Assembly: GCA_037157565.1 (NCBI GenBank)
Contig: JAZHRO010000014.1
Location: 97,247,501 to 97,311,500 of the forward strand
DNA from: Thalassia testudinum
Taxonomy: Eukaryota; Streptophyta; Magnoliopsida; Alismatales; Hydrocharitaceae
Length of the DNA stretch: 64,000 nucleotides
Direction: 5' to 3'
The notes beneath the pieces are model-generated. The model saw nothing but the letters and a program-made list of their open reading frames with translations. It was not told the DNA's origin and did no database searches. Every line of letters starts with the position of its first letter. Position 1 is the stretch's first letter. Below are positions 44,322 through 57,229 of this stretch, piece by piece. The position numbers and the translations under genes are program-made.

Positions 44322-46596
44322 TATTGTGTATCATAAAGCGCATTTTGATAGGAAAATGCGTCCTAGTATAGTGCGCAATACGATCAAACAAAAATATTTA
44401 GATGAAAATAACGAGACTTGAGTCTTGGTCGTTCGTCTCTGGGAGGTGTTATGCAAATCTAAAATCGATCTTTTATCGCTCTACTTATTTAAAATCGCAC
44501 ACCGGTTTCCAATCGTTGGATTAAAGTTTTGCGACTTTTATTGTGAACTCTGATTATGTGCGCATGTGTTAAATTGATGAAAAATGTGAAAGTATGAGTT
44601 TTAGTACACACGATTCTAGTTATGTGGTGGCAGTTCACAAAAAATGCGTTAATAGTTAAGTCCTCAATGTTTTTTGGTACCGACATGCTAGTTGCAATAT
44701 ATAAAAGTGAAAAGCAGGAAACTTGAATCATGCAAAATACATTGCAATCAATAAGCTCATGGTGATTCTCAACATAGAGATATATATATATAATATTTCT
44801 TTCATTCATTTATTCAGAAGGGTGTTTGCAACATGGAATTTAGAGGAAAGCTTATAAAGGAAAGCTTGAAAACATAAATCTAGCTAATAGAAAATGATCG
44901 CATACAGAAATCTACGGGGGGATTTTGCATGCATCATTAGGGGAGAATAAGTGCTACACTACTAAGAAATAAATGAAAGCATGTAAATATGAAGAACTAG
45001 CTACTAATCTAGTAGAAAATGAGGGCATTCGGAGGTAGGCTCCGATGGCCTTTGAATGGTTAAGAGAAGGAGGGGCGGCCAATGGTGCTTAGGTCGGCCC
45101 TTGGAGAGACGTTGGGGAGATGATCCAACATCCTAGCATGGAGATGGTCGTAGCAATGGTGAGTAGCTCGTCGAGGTGGATTGGAGATGAATGTATCTAA
45201 CCTAAGTATGAATGAGTGCCAAGAATGGGATGGGTGCAAATGGACACCTCTTAGGTCCTTTTATAGACTTGAGGGAGACTCTCTAGAGAGAGCCCCATAA
45301 GTGACCAGCCATGGTGAGAGAGAGGTAGTTCTTAAATCCATAAAAAGTTGATCTAAGAATTGAATGGCTTTTGGTTGCTAAATTTGGCAGCCAAGAGTGG
45401 CACCACTTTGAAGTGAGTTCTAGAGAACTCTAGATGGGTGTGTGTGTGTGTGAGTGTGTGGCCATGCCCTATGTGGCTAAGTGGTCCAGGTTAGGCCATT
45501 AGGGGTTTAGGTAGGTGTAGGCCTTAAATTAGGGTTGCAAACCCTACTTGCTAAGGAGGAATTGCAATTAAACTTAACACAAGTTTAATTGAATGAGTGT
45601 GAACCAAATTGAGAGTGTAATAACTCAATTAGGTTGGGCTTAGGTCAATTGGACTCACCCTGAGTCCAATTGGACATGTGTGGGTTGAGAACTGAGCTCA
45701 ATTGGACCTTATGAGTCCAATTGACTAGGTAATGGTAATTGACTATGATCTAAGTCAATTAGGTTTAGTGAGGACCAAATTAGGCCCTTAGGGAGGTCTA
45801 GAGGTGATGTGCCATGGTTAAGGACCTTAATTTAGGTTCTTATGCGGTTGGAATTGGGCTTAGGGAGCTAAAGATCCAAGATCAAGGCTTGAATCTCAAA
45901 ACAGGAACTGGAGAGCAGTTCCAGACATCCAAAAATAGAATTAGATGTCTTATACTAAAAGATAAGAAGTCTAGACTTGTTGTCTGGACATCCAATCAGA
46001 GTCAGGAAGGATTCAATTTTCTATTTTGGGTATTCTACATAAATTGGATGTTTGACCAAGTGTCTGGACGTCCAATAACATTGCAGAAGTGGGTTTAAGG
46101 TGTACGGGAGTTGGCTAAGGGTTCTGGACGTCCTATAATTCATCTGTACATCCAGATAAAGGTTGAAATCAGAGTTTTAAGGTTTTCTAGGGTGTAGTGA
46201 CCCAATTTAAGGGTGGCTAAGGCTTGGGGAAGCTTCTAGGCTATCCTAAGGCTAGGATGGACCTAAGTTCACATATTTCTGCTTTATTCCTACTTAATAG
46301 AGTAGCATACCTTAACTCCCTTACATTATTGTCTACTACATCTAATCTAGGTCTTCTGCTCCAGCTCTGCTGCAACACCCGTTATTCTTCTATTCTCCTG
46401 ATCCAGCTTCAAATCCATCTTATTACTTGTAATTGACATAATGCGCTTAATCAGTACATCATAGCATTATTTTATGCATAGCTAAAAGAAAGTAATAAAG
46501 ATGCAAATAATGCTTATGCATGCATGAACTACCCTTACTTATGCTATGTCCTAGCCTAATTTAGGTCAATTAAGACCAATGATTGTTGTGTAATCA
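44322..46596 (-). mobile_element. 5' LTR of element 3
   Basis: 2,275 bp, TATTGTGTATC...GTGTAATCA (first TG changed to TA), followed by GTCCA. Sister of 32485-34808. The frames at 44489-44809 and 45814-46098 recur in other copies of this LTR but only as shared sequence; they have no start or context as genes. Confidence 0.9.
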
Positions 46597-46601
46597 GTCC
46601 A
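46597..46601. repeat. right target duplication of element 3
   Basis: GTCCA, partner of 32480-32484. Confidence 0.85.
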
Positions 46602-46627
46602 CAACAACTTCTATTTTTGAACCCAGG
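46602..46627 (-). mobile_element. element 5, short continuation
   Basis: 26 bp between element 3 and the LTR of element 4. They continue element 5 (compare 'gtccacaacaac' with 'atccacagccac' near 25015). The last 5 bp, CCAGG, should be element 4's target duplication. Confidence 0.45.
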
Positions 46628-47216
46628 TGTTTATCGCTCTAAATTGATCTTTTCGGAAGTAATGCATTGTAGTATAGTTGATAAAGCGCGAAAAACAAAA
46701 AGAATTTATACTAGAATGAAATCCAAGGTCGAACACAGGGAGCAATTAGCAGTTTAACACTCAAGATTGCAATTTCAAGCACAATATAGAAATATAATAT
46801 AAATCTCAAGCACAAATAATATAAATATAGAAGCAAGAGTCAATGTAGCCAACAAGATTAGGGTAAAATGGTGATTTAAATCACCAATTTACCTTATTAA
46901 CAATATACTCAAGTAATGCTACAGTATCAACCACAAAATTTCCATGTATGGGGAGTGCACAGTGCACTCCTTTCAATTCTCAGACGGCGGTCAACCAAAT
47001 TTGACTTCTTAACTACCCCTTCGCTATAGTGCGCAAGCACTGTGCTTCTTTGTCCTCTTCCCCTTTTTCTACCTTGGCTTCCTTCTTCTTCATTTTTTTT
47101 TTCTATGCCTTAGCATTTCTTTTCCTCTTCCTTTCTTCTTCACACATGAGGGATGAAAGCTTCAAATTTGACTAAGTGTTAGAATCTCTCTGAAGCAAAA
47201 CCCCCCTCAACCCCAC
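46628..47216 (-). mobile_element. 3' LTR of element 4, part 1
   Basis: It starts TGTTTATCGCTC, resembling the element 2 LTR start, followed by 'gtagtatagttgataaa' and 'ggtcgaacacagggagcaa' (compare 26690). Together with 49397-50254 and 53068-54295 the LTR is about 2.68 kb. Confidence 0.75.
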
Positions 47217-49391
47217 TGTTTGTGATTCCTAGATGCATTTTGCTATGAAAAGAGCATCGTAGTATAGTGCGCAATAAGACCAAATAAAAATATTTATAAG
47301 AAGATAACGAGACTTGAGTCCCGGACGTTCGTCTCTGGGAGGCATTTTCTTAATTCTGTAATCGATCTTTTATCACTTTACTCCTTTAGAATCGTATGAC
47401 GGTTTATGGTTATTATGTATTTAAACACGACATGCTTAGTTGCAAAATATATATATGAGTCAAAACAGGCAACTTGAATCACATAAATCAGATTGCAGCC
47501 AATAAGCTCATGGTGATTTCCAACATAGAGACATATATAAAAATATATCCGTTATTCATTCATTCGGAGGGTGTTTGGTTTGCAACATGTAATGTAGAGA
47601 AAAGCTTGTACATGAAAGCTTAAAAAGCATAAACTAGCTAGCAGAAAATGATCGCATTTAAGAATCTAAGGGGGGATTTTGCATGCATCATTGGGGGAGA
47701 GTAAGGACTACACTACTAAGCAGTAAATATAAGTAGTAAATGTAAAGAACTAGCTACTAATCTATCAGAAGTGAGGACATTCAGAGGTGGTCTCCGATGG
47801 CCTTGGAGTGGTAGAGAGAAGAATGAGGGGTGGCCAATGGAGCTTACGTTAGCCCTTGGAGAGAGAGGGGAGTGATCCAGCATCCCGGCATGGTGTCCTT
47901 CATGGTGGTGGTCAACTTGTGGAGATGGTGGTGGAGAGGGTGGTAGCTAAGTGGAGGTGGATGTGAATGGAGCCAAGGGTGCAAATGGCCACCCCTTAGG
48001 TCTTTTTATAGACCTAAGGGAAGCTCTCTAGAGAATTATGGAATTCTCTAGAGAGGCCTATGGTGGGAGCTCGTGGGAGAGTGAGAGAGAGAGGATGGAT
48101 GGTGGTTTTTAGATCCACTAAATGTGGATCTAAAAATTGAATGGCTCTTGGTTGCTAATTTTGGCAACCAAGGCAACCACACATGGTAGAGAGTTCTAGA
48201 GAACTCTAGGCTAGGTATTTTTGTGTGGATGGTGTGTGTGGGTCGAAACTTAGGTGGCTAGGTTGATTAGGTTAGGTTCTAGTGGGTTTAGGTCAAGGTA
48301 TGTCTCAAATTAGGGTTATAAACCCTAATTCGCTAAGGTAAAGTGCAATTAGACTTCATACAAGTTTAATTGGGTGCGTGGAAACCTAATTGAGAGTAAA
48401 ACAACTCAATTAATTTAGATATAGGTCAATTGGACTCTCACTAAGTCCAATTGGATAGTGTATGCTGAGATCAAGGCTCAATTGGACTCAATGAGTCCAA
48501 TTGAATAGGCTGATGGAATTGACTAGGATCCAAGTCAATTAGGTTTAGTGAGGATCTAATTATGTCCTTAGGGAGGTCTAGAGGTGATGTACTAGGGTTA
48601 ACGCACCTTAATTTAGGTTCCTATAGGGTTGGAATTGGGTTTAGGGACCTAGGGATCCATGATCAAGGCTTAAATCTCAAAATAGAAACTGGAGAGAAGT
48701 ATCAGACATCTAATAATAGTGTCAAACGTCTTATACTCAAAAATCAGAAGTCCAGACTTGTTGTATGGACGTCCAATCAGAGTCAGGAGGGATTTTTGGT
48801 TTTGTTTTGGGTATTCTGCAGAAATTGGACGTCTGATAAAGTGTCTGGACGTCCAATAACACTGCAGAAGTGGGTTTGAGGTGTGCGGGATATGGCTAAG
48901 GGTCTTGGATGTCCTATAACTTATCTGGACATCGAGATAAGGGTTGGAACTAGGGTTTTAGGGTTTCGTAGGGTATGGTGACCTAATCTAAGGGTGGCTA
49001 AGGCTTGGGGAGGTCTCTAGGCTATCCTAAGGCTAGGATGGACCTAAGCTCTTCACATTTTACTGCTTTATTCTTACTTAATAGAATAGCAAGCCTTAAC
49101 TCCCTTACATCATTATTCCTACATCTAATCTAAGTCTTCTACTCCAGCTCTACTGCAACACCCATTATTCCTGATCCAGCTTCAGATCCATCTCAAGATC
49201 CAGCTCCTAATTAGCTTATTCCCTGCAATCGACATAATGCACTTAATCAGCACATTATAACATTGTTTTATGCATAGGTAAAGGAAAGCAGTAAAGATGC
49301 AAATAATGCTTATGCATGCATGAATTACCCTACTTATGCTAAGTTCTAGACTAATTTAGGTCAATTAAGACCTTTGATTGCTACATAATCA
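47217..49391 (-). mobile_element. solo LTR H, same family as element 3
   Basis: 2,175 bp, TGTTTGTGATT...CATAATCA, with perfect duplication CCCAC (47212-47216, 49392-49396). It aligns with both LTRs of element 3. The TATA-in-palindrome is intact (47994-48019). No internal region. Confidence 0.9.
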
Positions 49392-50254
49392 CCCACACAT
49401 AGACACTCTCTCTCAGTTTCCTCCTCTTCTCTTTCTCAGCTATCTGTAAACTGTACTAGGTAATTGGGTATTCGGGAATCCATGTACCCGGGACTAGGGC
49501 TGCGGGCACGTGAGTCGCAGCCAAGGTGTAAGAGAGGTAGGTCAGTGTGAGAGGGTAATGGGAAACCGACCCTCATGTCTTAGGAGAGGGGTCAAGGAGA
49601 TCTTTGCGTATTATACTATTGTGATCGTTTCTCTGTATCCGTTGTGGGACTATTAAGTCCCTTCTTCGTTCACGCATGGTAGCTGCAGCTACTCTTGTCA
49701 ACTAGTGGCGAAGGAGCACCTGAAGCTTCTAATTGAGGGTCTATGCTCGATCCTGGATCAATTCCGCGGAACTTAGGAAGTTCACCTGGACATTGTAGCA
49801 CAAGAACACCTTCGTTGAGCTCTTCGAAGGAGCTTTGCCAATGGCGGTCGTACTTGTGTACCTAAAACGAATAAAATGGCCTCTCGGTCCTGTTAGAAAT
49901 GCTCAAGAGGATCGTCGGACGTCGACGAATGTAACTGTGGTGGTGGCATCGGGTGTGAGTTGGTGTGGAGGCCTGATGACCTCGAGAAGGTGGTGCGGAG
50001 GCGTGTGTGTTGGGTGGAGTGCGTGAGAGGCCAATCCCCTTAATTACATGAGGGGTTTTGGTCCTGAGGACACGATGTAGGTGATGAGCATGGAAGTGAC
50101 GTGGTTGGGCATCTGTCGAAGCCGTTAGGGCTTACCGGAGGTATGTCGGCGAGGTAGAAGATGAAGTCGTAGGAGGTGATGCGGTGGTTGAGTCGGAGTG
50201 GTGAAGTTGAAGTTGTGAAGTAGCGGAGCTAGGGAGTTGATCTAATTAGGTAGC
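49392..50254 (-). mobile_element. 3' LTR of element 4, part 2
   Basis: Mid-LTR material ('gtgggactattaagtcccttc' corresponds to 27742; CCTTCG...CGAAGG hairpin near 49810). The frame at 49835-50026 is not a gene. Confidence 0.7.
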
Positions 50255-51076
50255 TGATGGGAACACCATCATGAGTTCTAACTAGCTCATTTTGACCTAG
50301 AAAAGAGAATAAAAGCTCCTACATAACCAAATGAAGGGCCGAACTCAAGGAATAATCAGTCTGAGAGAAAAGCAAGAAACAAAGGGTAAAACTGTAATTT
50401 TACCATTGCAATGCAACAACATGATTTCTAAGGGACTAAACATCGGTTAATTGATCTTAACAAGATAAAAAGTGGGTTGGTTCAATCAAAAAAGGGTTAA
50501 TGTGAAATCTGGGAATTAAATGACTTATTGTAACCCTAAAATAAACCCACTTAATTTAACAAGGTTTTGGATAGGATAAAATTCACCTAAACCCTATAAA
50601 ATTCATGTAAAAATATCATCTAGGGTTTAGAACCTTCAATTTGGCCTTTGGAACCTATTTGACCTAAATAGGGTTCCAAGTCAAATATTTGCCCTAAATT
50701 GGGTTTCTATGTAAAATTTCCCGACAAACGTGGTCAAACCTAAAATCCAACTTCACCATTAGATTTCATAGGTCCAAATTAGGTTTGTACCAAAATTTGG
50801 ACCTAAGGGGAGTTCAACTTAACCTACTTTGCAAAACAGTCCAACCCAATTACATTTAAATCCCTAGCTTTTGAAAACCATTGCAAATAACCCCCTATCT
50901 TCCTCATCATTCTTTTCAATTAGGTCCCTCCGCCATTACAGCGGAGGAGTCCTACTCTGGGAAGGATCTAAGGGGGAGTTCTCCTTGATTCCTTAGAGAT
51001 TCCCTCTCAAATTTGAAAGGGAGATTCTTTGAGAAATTCCCGGTCATATGAACATAATTTTAAGGCCTAATTGTCA

Positions 51077-51111
51077 CCCAATCTCTCATGCGAATGCATG
51101 AGAGATTTGGG
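51077..51111. promoter_or_regulatory. promoter-proximal inverted repeat, LTR D
   Basis: CCCAATCTCTCATGC pairs with GCATGAGAGATTTGGG around GAAT, one T unpaired. Compared with LTR C, both arms have changed together (CGTG/CACG to CATGC/GCATG). Confidence 0.7.
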
Positions 51112-51187
51112 TATCTGTCGCAATCCTCCTCTAGCGAGGATGCCCGTGCTTGGAAGCTTGCTTTCTAAGCACAAGGCCCTCTACCAG

Positions 51188-51198
51188 AAGCTATTTAA
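51188..51198 (+). promoter_or_regulatory. TATA-like box of LTR D
   Basis: CTATTTAAAGG, about 80 bp downstream of the inverted repeat. Confidence 0.45.
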
Positions 51199-53062
51199 AG
51201 GTCCCCAAGTCCTCCCATCCATCCTCAGCTTGGTTTGGCTGGAGACAATCCCTCAAATTCATCCCTTCTCCTCCGGCTAGACACCCAGCGAGCTCCAGCA
51301 ACCTATTCCTCCTCCTCTCATCACTCTGCCACAAAACCAGTGGCAGAGTTGTCTCTACCTCCGTCGTTAGCGTCGTGCCATACCTGTGCACGTGCCTGCA
51401 TCCTCTTCATTGTCGTCGCTGCCCCCTTCTAACTGGATCTTCATCTTTGATGGCGGTAGGTACGTGCCATCCACCATCTCTTCCCCCTTCATCCTTAAAC
51501 TAGGTAAGATACTTTCCCCTTTCTCTTCTCTTTATTTTCCCCCTCTTTATTTCCTAAAACACCCCTCGACAACCACAGATCAACACCATCGTCTCCACCT
51601 CCGGCATACCACTGGCGAGGTGCCTCCGTCACTCCACGCACCCATCCACCTCGTCAAACCCCTCTGAAGCTTTGCCACATTCCACTGATCATTCTCCCCC
51701 TCTCCATCGACCGCCATAGCCTCCACACACTGCCCCCGAGCAAACCCATCTTCACGGTCACAGAATGACCTAGGCACGCATGCCCAGGTCGTCCCGCACC
51801 ATGCCACCCATCGAGACACCTTTGCCGTGCCATGGCGAAGCCCCCTATATGATTTAACGAGGCCGCAAGGCCATCTTACTTGAGAGTAGGATTGGACCTC
51901 AGCCGTCATTGGAGAGAACGTGAAGAAGCTTGCAAGCTTCACCTACTGCCCCAGGCCTCAGGAAGCAGGGTCTCAGGTGCACGGGCTCCCTTCGTGAACC
52001 CCTCACACTAGCGATTAGAGTCCCAGGGCACTGCAGTCGCTGCAATTAAGCAAGGCACCTTCTACGGGTGCGCCCGAGGCGGGTGGGACTTTTAGTTCCA
52101 CCTTGGTATGTTTGGAGTGGGTTGTACGGAATAAATTGTAATTGTGTCAGGGGCTTATCACCTCTTGACATGAGGTGAGGTCCCACTCCCCACCATGCCT
52201 CATCCGCGATTCACTCCTTCGCAGACCTGGTAGCCTGACCCAATAACCCGTGAACTCCTCGTACATCACCCACACCGGTGTGCCTAGGCCCAGGCGTGCT
52301 AGCCCGACCCGTTTACCCCTGAAAGGCTCTGGGAGAGTGAGCCTAAGAGAGAGAAAAGAGAGTTTGCGGGGGAGGGTAGGGGTAGGTTTTGCACTTGCTT
52401 GCAGGGAAAGGAAGAAGGAAGAGGACCCTGAAGGAGAAGCTAAGGAAAAGCTAAAGGTAGAAGAAGCTGCAGAGAAGAAGAAGGCTGAAGAGAAGGCACT
52501 ATTGAAGAAGAAGAAGAGCTGAAGGCCAAAGCTAGAGAAGAAGGAAGAGAAAGTCAAGGCAGAAAGGAAGAAGAAGAAGGAAGGAAGAAGAAGAAAGGAA
52601 GAACAAAGCAGTTGAAAGCCAGAGCATAGGCCAAGGCAAGAAGGAAAGAAGCCAACGACAAAGGAAGGACCAAAGCTAAGGAAGAAAGAAGAAGAAGGAA
52701 AAGAAGAGCCAGAGAAAGAAAGAAGGAAAGAAGAATAGTGAAGAAAGAAGAGAAAGAGGAGAACAAGCCAAAGAGAAGAAGCAAAAGAAGAAAAATCAAA
52801 CACTTTTGTCCAATTCTTCCCAATTTCTCTTTTATGCTACATTTTAGTATTCATAAACTCATGCTTGACATTTTGAATTATATTTTGAGTAGTTTTAAGT
52901 ATTTAAATTGCCTCTATTATTGAGATTAGTGCATGAACTCCATTTGCTCCCTGTGTTCGACCTCGGACTTAAACTTTGAGTAATAAAATTTATTTCTTTT
53001 GAACGCCTTTTCGACTGTACTACAATGCGACCTTTTTAAAACTCGATCAAGTGCTCTCAACA

Positions 53063-54295
53063 GTAGTGGACGATGAGGAGGAGGAGCAATGCTGGGTTTG
53101 GTATGGCCAGCATCGGAGATGAAGGGAGCTCTAGTGGGAGATAATGGCGACGACGAAGGGGGAAGAAGAGCCTCGGGGGTATGTCGAGGTGCGGAAGAAG
53201 CTGGGGAGTCGAGATCAGCCGGCTATAGTCTATGATGGCTGGTGAAGAAGCTTGGAGGAAGGGGTGACCGAAGCAAGGTGGAGTGAGTTGAGGAAAAGAG
53301 GAAATAGGGATAAATTTGGCTCAATTTCTCGTTAAAGAAGAAGGGAATGCCATGGGGGTCCTTTTATAGGCCAGAGGGAGAGCTTTCAAGCTTTGAAAGC
53401 TCAAAAATCATGGAATAGGATTAGGATTTCCAAGATTTCACATGAACTCTTGGATGTGATTTGGAAGGCAAGACCTGCCTCAGATTGAAGAGCAACTCTT
53501 CAAGAATCTTCCTTCCAAATTTGGAAGGGTTTCACCGAGAAATCTAGGAGAATCTCTTGATTGAAGGTCGACGGTTCATGGGTTCACACAATAATGGTAC
53601 TAGGGGCATTTATGTGAAGAAGATGAAGAAGTTAGGTGGGTTTTTGTAATAATTTGAAAAGTTGAGGGGTTATTTGAGAGAATAAGAGTCAGACTTGGAC
53701 TAAAATGCAAAGTAGGTCAAAATAATCTCAAATTGGGCCGAAATTTTGATACAAACCTAATTTTGACCCAAGGAATCTAATGGTGAAGTTAGATTTTGGT
53801 TTTAACTTAGTTTGGCTAAGTAATTTATGAAAAAATCCAAATTAAGGCAATAGTCTATGTGTGACTCTATTTTGGGTCAAAAATGGGTTCTGATGGTCAA
53901 TTCAAAGATGCTAAACTCTAGAGAATATTTTTCTATGAATTTTAGAGGGTTTATGTAAATTTTATCCTGATCAGAACCTCAGTAAATTAAGTGGGTCTAT
54001 TTTTATGATTTTGGATGTCATTTAATTCTTGAAATATGTGAAAACCCATTTCTGTCTGCATGGACCCCTTTATTATACTTAAATGCATATTTGACCTTGA
54101 GCAACCCCTGAGAAACACCATGGTTATTCTATATTTGTGGATTACTGGTAAAATTACAGAAATAACCTTTTATTCTTTTTCCTTCTCAAAATAACTCAAC
54201 CGGTCCAAGAGATCGTCTGATTGATATGTAAGAGCTTTTATTGACTTTATCATATCAAATTGAGCTTATTATGGCTCATGATGGTGTTCCCATCA
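53063..54295 (-). mobile_element. 3' LTR of element 4, part 3 (sense start)
   Basis: It aligns with 21310-21970 of element 2 at roughly 70-75% by eye and ends TGATGGTGTTCCCATCA. Minus-strand TATA word CCTATAAAAG at 53361-53370. Upstream of it (sense) is a perfect 18-bp palindrome CCTTCCAAATTTGGAAGG at about 53509-53526. Confidence 0.8.
53361..53370 (-). promoter_or_regulatory. TATA box of element 4 LTR
   Basis: Minus-strand CCTATAAAAG, about 930 bp into the LTR, the same distance as in element 2. Confidence 0.55.
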
Positions 54296-55929
54296 TACCC
54301 CCATGCCTAGCTTTTGCTAGTCCCTTAGCAAAATTCTATGAATCAAACCAGTTAGCTAGGTCAGATGTAACCATCATGATGCCCTACTAAGCCGCATCTC
54401 TAGGAATCAAATCTTAATACCACAATAGGCCTAGTGGTACTTAAGTACCAGCCCAGATCCAGACCTGACTTGCTTTTGCCTTAGTCTGTCGTGAAGGTTT
54501 CTAAGGCCCACAGGACCTAACCTAAGGTTTGTTGTACCCAGCAGTTAAAGCACCTGTGCTTGAAACATGGCTAGTCTAGGTTTAGTTTGCTAGTGCATTT
54601 TTTTGTAAGAGAGATAGAAGGAGATTTTTGTTTGTGGAGAGTTTTCTCTCTCTTTTCTTTTTCTTTATATTTCTCCTTAGATCCATCCTTGGATTATCCC
54701 TAAACACGATCTATATTGGATTCCTTGTTCCCACCATCAATCCATGCAAGGTCCCTAGTAATTGATGCTTCGGGATAGCACCGCTCCTGGCAACCCCCAG
54801 AACCCTGGCTTTCGACACTTCGGGATAGTGCCACCCATGGCGTTCTGTAGCTAAATCCAGACCCTGACAATCGAGATTTCGAGATAATCCCGCCTATGGC
54901 ATCTGAACCATCATAGGGTGCTTACGTACCCCCGGTAGGATAGTTAGATATCCTAGGAGATAGGCACCAAGGAGACGATATGTTATTATGCATCTTCGAG
55001 GGAAATTTCCCACCTCTCTGCATCGCGAACTCATCCAAATCAACTTGTGTTTTCGAGTTGCTCTTAATCTAGATCTAAGGACCATTTTTAGAATAGATTA
55101 AAAGCCCTTTGGCATGATTTTATTATTTAAAGCAAATTAAACCAGACTGTGTGATTTAGGGTGCTTAAGTTATCGAGTCCCGCAAACCAAAGGTCAGTTA
55201 ACAGGGTCGAATACTCCCTAAGTCTTAGACCTAATACACAAGCATTGCATTTTCCTCAGCCTCTTGAGGATTTATCTAGATCTTGGCAAGTACATGAATG
55301 TTTAAATCGAAATCAATCCAAGAGGCCTAAGGTCGATATTCACCACTAATCCCTTATGTTTTGACCTTTCAGATCTTAATTCATCATTTGATCCAACCTA
55401 AAAGGTAGGTAGGTTCCATATTACTTTGAAGGGACTCAGTTTTTTTTCTTTATCTTTTACCTCCTTTCTTTTTAATTTCCTTCCTTTTTCTCATTTTTCT
55501 TTCCAATGAATCTTCTTTTTCCTCAACCTCTCTTTCTCATTTTTTTCTATTTTTATTTTTTTTTTTCATTTTTCTGGTTTTTAGAATATGTAATTCTTTT
55601 TTTTAATGGAACCCTTTTTGTGAATTGATTCTCATGGAGTTTTTCACTTTAATACTCCCCCATGCCTACGATTTACAATGCCCTCATTGTAAATTAGGTG
55701 CTTTCAAGTTCAGCTTAAATCGTACATTGGAACAGGGTAAAAGGGTGGGTGAATGGGTCAAGATGACTGCTGCAGACGATTTCAAGCTCTGGTACGAGTA
55801 CCAGAGGTGGAGTCAGCTGTTTTAATGGACGAACCCTAAAGTGCAATATGAGTTTAGCAAAGAGATGTGTCAAAAGGGTTTCAACTTTTTCAAAAGATGA
55901 TGGGTTGCCTCCAGTTAAGCACTGATTTT
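54296..55929 (-). other. polypurine tract and 3' non-coding region of element 4
   Basis: It begins taccccca (minus GGGGGTA). 1.6 kb without genes, collinear with 21971-23549 of element 2: triple CCATGG-type repeat (54755-54900), T-rich block (55440-55610), hairpin (55787-55806) and 'gggttgcctccagttaagc' (from about 55902). Confidence 0.75.
55787..55806 (-). other. post-coding hairpin, element 4
   Basis: CTCTGGTAC pairs with GTACCAGAG around GA, after the word tgcagacgatttcaag. Confidence 0.7.
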
Positions 55930-57229
55930 AACACCATCAGCCAGGCACAATCAGCTTAGGGAGAATGGAGATCAAAGGATAACGCAGCCAACTTCACATC
56001 AGTAAGTTCAATGAATGACTTGAGTCATTGGTCGTTCGCAATGAAAGGTTCAGAATCAAGGCTGGGTTGACTGATTTCGATGGCTCCATTTCCAAACACA
56101 CGTCTCACTAAGAATGGTCCAATCCATTTAGATCTGAGTTTTCCTAGGAAAATTTTCAGCTTGGCATCAATTAGTAGGACCTTCTGACCGGGATGAAAAG
56201 TTTTTCTATGTGTTTGTCATGAAAAGCCTTCACCTGCTCTTTGTAAATTTTCGAGTTCTCGTATGCGTCATTGCATAGTTCCTCGATCTCTCTCATTTGA
56301 AGCTGATGGTGGTTTCCGATCTTAAGTAGATCTAGATTGCACTTCCATACTATGCAATAGGCCTTGTGCTCCATCTCGACGAGGAGGTGACATGCTTTCC
56401 CGTACACCAATCTGAATAGAGACATACCTAATTAGGTCTTCTGGGCAATCCTATAAGCCCACAAAGCATCCGAAAGTCGGGACGACTAGTCCTTCCTTTC
56501 AGGCCGAGCAGTGACCTAGAGGATTTTCTTTATCTCCCGATTAGATAGTTCAGCCAATCCATTGGTTTGGGGGTGGTAAGGAGACGAGATTCGGTGTGAC
56601 ACCTCGTACTTGGTCATCAGGGATCTGAATTGTGCATTTGTAAAATGGGTCCCTCCATCAGAGATAATGGCACATGGAACACCGAACCGTGAGAAGATGT
56701 GATTGTGAATGAATTTGATTACCACCTTATGATCATTGGTTCAAGTCGGGATAGATTCGATCGATTTAGACATGTAGTCTACAGCGAGGAGAATGTATTC
56801 AAAGCCATTCAATTTTGGGAAGAGTCCCATGAAATCAATCCCCCATATATCGAAAATTTCACATACGAGAATCAGTTGTAAAGGCATCATATCGCGGTGG
56901 CTCACGTTGCCCAAGGTCTGGCAATGAGTGCATGCCTTACAGTAATCATGTGCGTCCTTGAAGATCGTGGGCCAATAAAAGCCACACTGGAGGACTTTAG
57001 CTACTATTTTATGTCCGGAGAGGTGTCTGCCGTAGGCCTGGTCATGGTAGAAGGACAGAATATCCTGAATTTCCTCTTTTGGGATGCATCGTCTGATGAT
57101 CTTATCAGCACTAATGCGGAAGAGGTATGGGTCTTCCCAGATGTAGTACTTGGCATTAGAAAGCAACTTGTCCTTCTTGGCCTTTGACCAATCAGACAGG
57201 ATCTGTTGTGATGCCAAGTAGTTAACCAA
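55930..57229 (-). pseudogene. integrase of element 4, broken
   Basis: Reading leftwards: the zinc-binding module in 57229-56741 with 'YHDQAYGRHLSG' and 'CKACTHCQ', both His and Cys pairs present; the core, with first Asp in 'WGIDFMGLF'; second Asp in 'SDGGTHFTNAQF' and Glu region 'NGLAELSNREIKKIL' (56725-56516); then 'KAFHDKHIEK' (56425-56171) and a C-terminal part to about 55930, where 'SKW.GPF'-like sequence is out of frame. All three catalytic acids are visible, but stops at about 56741, 56516 and 56426 break the chain. No chromodomain or env-like frame follows. Confidence 0.85.

Larger units (their letters stand above)
32485..46596 (-). mobile_element. element 3: complete but decayed autonomous Athila-like element (14.1 kb)
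   Basis: Two LTRs of about 2.3 kb, degenerate tRNA-Asp primer-binding site, polypurine tract and duplication GTCCA enclose gag, protease, RT, RNase H and integrase on the minus strand. No env-like frame follows integrase, only 2 kb of non-coding DNA. Many stops and frameshifts and lost catalytic residues make it inactive. The LTRs differ at about 18 of the first 200 bp by eye (about 9%). Confidence 0.9.
50255..53062 (+). mobile_element. solo LTR D, related to LTR C
   Basis: 2,808 bp, TGATGGGAACACCATCATGAG...CTCTCAACA, plus orientation, flanked by GTAGC (50250-50254) and GTAGT (53063-53067), a duplication with one later change. It has an inverted repeat (51077-51111), TATA-like CTATTTAAAGG (about 51188-51198), two hairpins (51769-51840) and a purine tract (52405-52800). 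The 218-codon minus frame at 52147-52803 is the complement of the purine tract and not a gene. Confidence 0.8.

Noticed and set aside
44489..44809. 106-codon frame similar to a 104-codon frame at 32651-32965, suggesting a conserved gene
   Set aside because: Both are the same region of two LTRs of one element, so similarity is expected without coding function; solo LTR H does not keep the frame.
52147..52803. 218-codon Ser/Phe/Leu-rich minus frame, apparently membrane-like
   Set aside because: It is the complement of the purine tract in solo LTR D. There is no conserved start and no counterpart in LTR C.
46602..54295. Possibility that elements 5 and 4 form a tandem sharing one LTR
   Set aside because: No primer-binding site lies left of 46628, and the element 5 sequence there still corresponds to mid-ORF-X. 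Insertion of element 4 into element 5 is simpler, though the confirming duplication (expected CCAGG) is outside the window.
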